Shown: positions 58,761 through 64,000 of the stretch, one piece after another
How the letters are laid out: every line of letters starts with the position of its first letter
How positions within the stretch are numbered: position 1 is the stretch's first letter
Program-made: the position numbers and the translations under genes
Source: Torymus aiolomorphi
Taxonomy: Eukaryota > Arthropoda > Insecta > Hymenoptera > Torymidae
Reading direction: 5' to 3'
NCBI GenBank assembly: GCA_036365515.1
Contig: CM070873.1
Span: 222,568,876-222,632,875 of the forward strand
Length of the DNA: 64,000 nucleotides
The notes under the pieces: generated by a model
What the model saw: only the letters and a program-made list of their open reading frames with translations
Told to the model about the DNA's origin: nothing
The model's database searches: none

Positions 58761-60230
58761 CCCTTTATATCTCTATGGGAAAGCCCGATGACCGTCGATG
58801 CGGCAGATAATTGAGAGATTGACTTAGTAATAATTCTAAAAATATAAGACGATTCTGTATAGAAATTATTGAATTTCAAAACAATAGCGACCGCGTTCAA
58901 CAACCTCAACTTTTAATTATCGTACATAAAAACGATTAGAGCTATAGTATTTCTGCATTTATTTGAATTCTTACACTATAATACCTAAACCAATGAGAAA
59001 GACGAGTATGGGAAAATTGAGATTTAAAACTTTATAAACAACCAATCCACGCAGCATTTAAATTTTTCTCCGTATTTTTGATACTTCTCAAATCGATTCA
59101 TGACGACACTATAAAAAATCACTGATGGCACTATAAAATCTCTCAACGACACTATTTTGTACTTGCGTCAGATAGACACAACCATCATAAACCGAGGATA
59201 GAGAATATAATGGTAAAAGTCCGTCACGAATATTAACATTTTATTGTTTTATACAAATGTATTAATAAACTAGTTATTAATGTACCAGTAAAATTATAAC
59301 ATATGCAAATAAATAAAATTATATTTCACTACCACTGTTTTTCATTTTGAAAAATAAGATTTAATAAGAATAGTGTAATTTGAACAACATGATATTTATA
59401 AAACAAAAAAAAAATTTAACACAAAAAAACGTTTTTCATATACTAAGTTGAAATTTAATTATATTTTAATAGTATTTCAATGTATTGTAGACTATTTAAA
59501 CTAAATTTTTTATATAAGTATAACGTTAAGAATATACTAGTTCAATAAAAGACGTTGATTTAACTTCTGCTTTTGTTTAAGCCTTGCGAGTTGTTATATA
59601 AATCTAACGTTTCGAAGTACCGATGAAGAATTACTTTTCGATCGTTTATAGGGGTTTCTTCGAACCCTTGTAAACTTTGAACAAGGGTTGTTACAAAGTA
59701 TTTTTTTTGCAGTCCCTATTTTATCTTATACCTGCTCTTTGATATAGCGGGGCTACTTTTGTATAATTTTCATTTAGACCAATAAGAGGACTGTTTTATG
59801 GGCGTATATATACACGCATTTTTCATTTTAGAAAGAACACGGGTTTCGAAAATAAATCATCGATCAATAATTACAGTCTGATGACATAATGCTTTGCTCT
59901 TTTCTTATAGAAAAAAAAATGAAACAATCGAACTAGTCAGGTCTAAGTAACTATAGTATTTGAACAGGTTTATCTAATACGGCGAATTTCTAGCCAGACT
60001 TCCTGTTCATGCTAAGTACTGTGAATATAACGCTGACTACTTTTCGAGACATTAGAATATATAAAATTAACAATAAAAAAATGGTATTATTCTAAAGTCA
60101 CTTTTAAGTTATTGCAATGACTGTAAAAGTGGTTCAAACAACAGGTGAACAATTACAGCTTATTACGTTAATTCAAACGTAATGAAAAAGAAACGAAAAA
60201 TTCAAGAATTCTCACATCTCCCATAAATTT
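58761..60230. other. Long AT-rich spacer
   Basis: About 1.45 kb of AT-rich sequence, the longest gap between islands. It contains a diverged repeat of CGACACTAT(A/T)/TGGCACTATAAAA words near 59101-59156 (ACGACACTATAAAAAATCAC, then TGGCACTATAAAATCTC, then ACGACACTATTTTG). No gene is seen. Confidence 0.5.
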
Positions 60231-60983
60231 CACACCTCCGCAGACGACATCGTGTTTGTATGAACGGCACTTTCAACCCTAATACAAGCAAATAAATTAT
60301 CTTCCCTCCTAAATTTAGAAAAAGACGTTAAATCTGACAAAGTCCGGCGCGCCGGCGCAACGAGATAAGCGCGCGAGCGTATATTTGGAATCCGTCCAGC
60401 CGTGCACGAACAACCAGTGCAATATATACACCGGGGCATTACTTTTAAAAAACTGGTTTCGATTTAACGGCCGCGCGCCGCGAAGAGTCGAATTCTCGCG
60501 CGCGCGCGCACCCAAACATTCTTCTCTTCTCCCGGTCCGGCTTTCTTCGCCGACCGGGCAACTTCTTGGCGGACCCTAGAAAGGAGTGAGCGAGAAAGAA
60601 GGAGGAGACAACAGCGAAAGAGATGGTAAAAAGCGCGCGAGCACTCGATGATCGCCGGGAATCGGCGGAAAACCCAAGACTAAGAGCTTCCCAATCGTGC
60701 CCATCAAGATTCATTGTCTGGGCGTCACGGGGGGTGTTTTTCGCCGAGCCGTCTTCATTTTCACGCGCCGTGTGTGCGCACGCGTAACTGACCGCGCGCC
60801 CACGGTGTTTCGCCCGGGTCCCGAAAAAACTGTCCTGGGGATGAGAGACGGAGAGAAAGAGTCGGAGGGGGAGAGCGAGAGAGAGAGAAAGCCAGAGACA
60901 AATGGGTTTGCGGGGAGGGCGAATGGGAGGAACACGAAAAGTCGGGGAGAAACGGAGCGAGAAAAAAGGGATGCGCGGCTGAA

Positions 60984-60984
<1 letters not shown>
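60231..60984. other. CpG-rich island
   Basis: CpG-rich island grading into GA-rich sequence. The 218-residue minus-strand frame (60445-61101) begins in and passes through the GA tract and is serine/leucine/arginine-rich. No gene is called. Confidence 0.5.

Positions 60985-61016
<32 letters not shown>
60985..61016. repeat. (GA)n tract
   Basis: About 15 GA units within a purine-rich stretch running from about 60840. Confidence 0.92.
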
Positions 61017-61019
<3 letters not shown>

Positions 61020-61387
61020 AGTTGCGGAAGGTCGAGAGATTTTTTAATTGGATAAATCGCCCTTCGGCTACTCCAACAAAGCCGTGGATTTCACGGGGCA
61101 TTTGTTCTTGTGGTGCGGTACGATGCAGAATAACGAACTTTTTGCCGTAGTTTTGGAGATTTTAAATTTGGTATATAATTTGTTCTCTTGCATTCGGCGT
61201 AACCTATATTAATGAAAATTTTAAGACGTGAATTATTAAAATCTAATGTATTATATCCATTTTATTCAAAATTATTGTCAATCTAGTTAGAAATGTGAGA
61301 AATCCAATTGTCTTGCTAATGTTTCGAATAAGTTGCAAAGGCAAGTGGCATATTAACCGTTTAATATGAATTCTAATTTAATCATTA
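61017..61387. other. Island edge and AT-rich spacer
   Basis: Nothing recognisable. Confidence 0.5.
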
Positions 61388-62050
61388 TTAAGGATGTTCT
61401 CCGGGTCGAAACAGCAATTTTAGTTTTTATATTTTTATATAATGTTTTATTAATTTGATATATATACTTGAAAGAACATAAGACAATTTTTTTCAGACAA
61501 ATTCAGGCAATAGTCACTATGGTGTTGTTACAATTAAAGACAAAAACTTCAATAATTTCTTCAAATTTTTTTATTTTTTATTCGATCTTAACGAAATAGA
61601 GCTTATTTTGTTCGTTAAGAAATTTCAGGGGGAGTATCGATGGGAAAATTTATGATACGAGTTACCAGTACGGTGCAATATCAATTTGTTTAAAAAAGTC
61701 TTGATGGAAACTTGACTTGCTTTTCTTAAATAAATTGATATTGCGCCGTATTGGTATCATAAATTTTCCCATCAATACTCCCCCTGAAATTTCTTAACGA
61801 ACAAAATAAGCTTTATTTCGTTAGGATCGGATAAAAAATAAAAAAATTTGAAGAAATTATTGAAGTTTTTGTCTTTAATTGTAACAACACCATAGTGACT
61901 ATTACCTGAATTTGTCTGAAAAAAATTGTCTTACGTTCTTTCAAGTATATATTTGTTACATGTACTTACTCTTGGATTATCAAATTAATAAAACATTATT
62001 TAAAAATATAAAAACTAAAATTGCTGTTTCGACCCGGAGAACGTTCTTAA
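61388..62050. mobile_element. TTAA-flanked giant foldback element
   Basis: Two arms of about 300 bp are near-perfect inverted copies. The left end is TTAAGGATGTTCTCCGGGTC and the right end is GACCCGGAGAACGTTCTTAA, with TTAA at both borders (61388-61391, 62047-62050). The arms run through matched segments such as GGGGGAGTATCGATGGGAAA and TTTCCCATCAATACTCCCCC to a short centre near 61700-61730. No open frame spans it. The TTAAGG(A/G)-TGTTCTCC-like end resembles the elements at 8193, 11710 and 12092. TTAA suggests piggyBac or Sola3-type movement. Transcription would make a hairpin RNA of about 300 bp. Confidence 0.85.
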
Positions 62051-62390
62051 ATAAATCTTTTCGTTTAACGACAGTTAAATGGGATCCCTGTATTTGTTCT
62101 AATCTCTGTTCTTAAAATTTTCCGAAAATAAATAGTGTAAAATGAAAGATTAATATTTCTCGTATATAAAATTTCGTTTAACATTTATGGCGTTAACTCA
62201 TAAACATTGGTTTAATTCGTCAAATATTGCAAGATTGTTAAAGTATAGCAGATTACTTGTAAATAAATGCTAAAATTACTTTAAACTTGAAAAATTCCTC
62301 CGTTATTAAACGACTGCAACGAAAGCAAGAAAATTAATTGAAAATTACAACAAAAGTGCTTACGTAGCGTTAAGAAAGTTTGCATTCGTC
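62051..62390. other. AT-rich spacer
   Basis: AT-rich sequence; nothing recognisable. Confidence 0.5.
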
Positions 62391-62740
62391 TAACGAAGCA
62401 TCGCATTGTACGTATTATAAGCCATCGGACACTTGCCACGATAGCAGCAGCAGCAGAGCCTTTCGAGCGGGAAAAAGCGGGCTCCCTGGGTCGGCCGGAG
62501 CTCGAGAGAGTGCACCACCTCCAAGCGGCGCTTCGGAGCAGCAGGAGTATAATGCGCGTGCGCACTAGCCCAGAGAGAGAGAGGGCCAGCACGAGGGGTG
62601 CAATTCGGCGGGCTCGTCGAGGATTGGCCACCGCTAGAGCGTAGCGGGGCGACTGCCGGAGCTGCCAGCCGACCGATGGTGGGGAGAAGATCATATAAGC
62701 TCTGGAGACCCCGTATCAGCGCTGTAGTTTCAGTGCTCTC
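62391..62740 (+). promoter_or_regulatory. Candidate promoter with TATA-like box and Inr
   Basis: CpG-rich sequence with a GCAGCAGCAGCAG run (62446-62458). CATATAAGC (TATAAG 62694-62699) is followed by two Inr-like words: TATCAGCG with its A at 62718, and TTCAGTG with its A at 62732. Distances from the TATA-like box are 24 and 38 bp, a little short and a little long of the usual 28-33 bp. TCAGT is the typical arthropod initiator. Downstream sequence resembles an exon with a good splice donor, so this is the most plausible transcription start in the window. Confidence 0.35.
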
Positions 62741-63045
62741 TAGTGTGTTGGCTTGCACGCCGTGCTCTCTTGTGTGCCTCTGCTCAGAGCCTGCCTTCGT
62801 CCTCCTGTGTTCGCTCCTTGAGAGTTTCGAGGCAGACTTTTGTGTTATATATTGTTGCTGCTGCTGTTTGCAAAATACCGTCCAGCAGAGAAGAGACCGC
62901 AAGCACTCGTCAATGGAGCAACAACGCTGACAGCAATTGCAAACAATTTACGCTCTCGTTTGTGCGCTCCAGTTTCAACCTCGACATCTGACATCATGCT
63001 CTGGTCACCAGTATCGGAGCCGTGCGACGTGTGCTACTGCACAAG
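62732..63045 (+). other. Candidate first exon with uORF and short coding start
   Basis: From the Inr-like site to the donor CAAG|GTAATT (63045/63046). A five-codon uORF (ATG at 62913, stop at 62928-62930) precedes an ATG at 62996. That frame reads MLWSPVSEPCDVCYCT and then two bases to the donor. The clustered cysteines (CDVCYC) could be the start of a cysteine-rich domain, but 16 residues are too few to assign. An acceptor with compatible phase occurs at 63750/63751. All of this needs transcript support. Confidence 0.3.
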
Positions 63046-63615
63046 GTAATTTCGAGAAAAGTTTACGCTTTTCCCGTCAGTGCTTTCCAAGGATTTTCTT
63101 CGGTTTTGTGCGATAATGTATAAGGACGTTCAAGTGCGCGCTTAGCCAGGATTGCGAACTTTGTCGAGTTTTACGGGCTCGAAGCTTCGTGCAGTCTTTT
63201 TCAAGATAGACGAGAACTCTTGGCTTTTGTTACACTGTGTCGTTTCGGGCTTTGAAGTTACTTTTCCGTCAAAGTTTTCACAACGCGAGAAATTTTCTAA
63301 GGTAAACGCCCGTTTCGGAGCAATGCAACTATAGAGTTTGAATTTTTTTTGCACATTTACGTAGAACTTTTGCACACTTTTATTCTCTTTGCGCTCAATT
63401 TCTCACTAGTAGTCACTTTTAATTTTTTGAAAATTCGTTCTACCGATTATTTAGAATTTTCGAACGGCGCTCGCAGCTTAGCCTTCTAAATAACCATTTA
63501 AATTCCTTATCTTAGCTCCGCGTATCGTCGAAATCACAAAAACTCAACTTCGCACAGTTAAACACACCTTAAACAATTAAATTTGACGCTTCATTTTCGA
63601 CTTTTCCAACGGAAA

Positions 63616-63888
63616 ATGAAAACGGAGCAGCGCGAAGTCGGCGCGGTCGCCATGGCATCGATTTTCAAAATAAAGCCGCGCTCCGCGGGAGTTTTCGGAG
63701 CCGTCGGCGCGAGGCGCCACTCGCGGACTTCCTTCTCTCTCTCTCGGCAGGCTGCTGATACACTCGCGGCGTTGGCGCGCGTCCCCCTCTCATCAGTCGC
63801 GCGGCAAACGTCAGCCGTGTCGGTTCACCAGTTTGACAAGCTGGCCGAAGTGTGTGCGCGTCGCGCTCTCTCGTGTGCGTGTGTGTGA
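63616..63888 (+). CDS. Possible 90-residue protein, function unknown
   Basis: The ATG at 63616 lies in GGAAAATGA, a favourable insect start context (A at -3). The frame begins MKTEQREVGAVAMASIFKIK and continues basic and alanine/serine-rich to a stop at 63886-63888. The N-terminal half is rich in R/K/S/A without acidic residues after about residue 7, vaguely like a mitochondrial presequence, but no domain is recognised. The acceptor-like tract at 63731-63750 lies inside it, so this frame and the spliced-exon reading exclude each other. CpG-rich composition alone could keep the frame open. Confidence 0.2.
   Translation: MKTEQREVGAVAMASIFKIKPRSAGVFGAVGARRHSRTSFSLSRQAADTLAALARVPLSSVARQTSAVSVHQFDKLAEVCARRALSCACV
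63731..63750 (+). other. Candidate 3' splice site
   Basis: A polypyrimidine run of CT units ends in GGCAG followed by GCTGCTG. In the phase left by the donor at 63045 the downstream sequence stays open for 62 codons to a TGA at 63938-63940. Both splice signals are good matches to consensus, but pairing them is inference. Confidence 0.3.
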
Positions 63889-63932
63889 TGCGCGGCCTCG
63901 CGGTGATAAAGACGACAAAGACCGGTGCATTC

Positions 63933-64000
63933 ATGAATGAAACTGGTCGCAAAACAGTGTTGACTACGAAGGAGCCAATTCGTCCCTTCGGTAGGCACCG
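63933..64000 (+). CDS. Possible start of a coding exon, open at window end
   Basis: From the ATG at 63933 the frame reads MNETGRKTVLTTKEPIRPFG and stays open through base 64000. The residue mix looks more like ordinary protein than the arginine/serine-rich shadows elsewhere. The start context is weak (TTC before ATG), and a second ATG four bases on leads only to a short frame. The rest of the gene, if real, lies outside the window. I do not recognise the protein. Confidence 0.3.
   Translation, partial: MNETGRKTVLTTKEPIRPFGRH

Noticed and set aside
60445..61101. 218-residue minus-strand open frame
   Set aside because: Begins in and runs through the GA tract as serine/leucine; low complexity.
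1..64000. Telomeric TTAGG arrays, rRNA genes, retroviral or other viral coding sequence
   Set aside because: Looked for and not seen on either strand.

Overview
This window looks like nuclear DNA of an insect, most likely a hymenopteran such as a parasitoid wasp or ant. The grounds are compositional and are inference: CpG is not depleted, there are many long CA/GT and GA/CT microsatellites, there are many small hairpin and MITE-like elements, and no bacterial-style gene packing exists. No complete protein-coding gene can be recognised. Nearly all of the 64 kb reads as intergenic or intronic sequence. The many open frames in GC-rich parts come from CpG-rich and purine/pyrimidine-rich composition, not from genes.

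The layout alternates. CpG-rich, often GAGA/CTCT-rich islands of about 0.3-1.3 kb (about 40 of them) are separated by AT-rich spacers of about 0.2-1 kb. Several islands carry GCCAT (Pho/YY1-like) cores, E-boxes and GA tracts, the ingredients of insect cis-regulatory elements. That suggests a regulatory landscape around a developmental gene, but nothing here proves it.

The spacers hold most of the mobile DNA. The elements are: a tRNA-like palindrome at the left edge (1-232); a TA-flanked MITE (643-873); four elements bounded by TTAA and ending TTAAGG-like (8193-8635, 11710-12095, 12092-12518, 61388-62050), three of them nearly complete foldbacks; a 1.7 kb element with CCCGTGTAGAAAT ends that contains a tRNA-like sequence (17710-19415); a small foldback (31609-31702); a second TA-flanked MITE (49090-49306); a three-level nest of elements (51714-52796); a GC-rich hairpin next to an unusual 0.8 kb element with repeated CGAAAGTACGT boxes (52937-53864); and a 0.5 kb foldback (57222-57719). 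A palindrome with arms CGAGCAAGTT/AACTTGCTCG recurs at several sites (about 12.8-13.4 kb, 54.1 kb, 56.9 kb).

The right end (about 62.4-64 kb) is the best candidate for the edge of a gene. It has a TATA-like box, an Inr-like TCAGTG, a 5'UTR-like stretch with a five-codon uORF, a short ATG frame ending exactly at a good splice donor (63045/63046), a good acceptor at 63750/63751, and an ATG frame that stays open to the window end. These gene calls are tentative.
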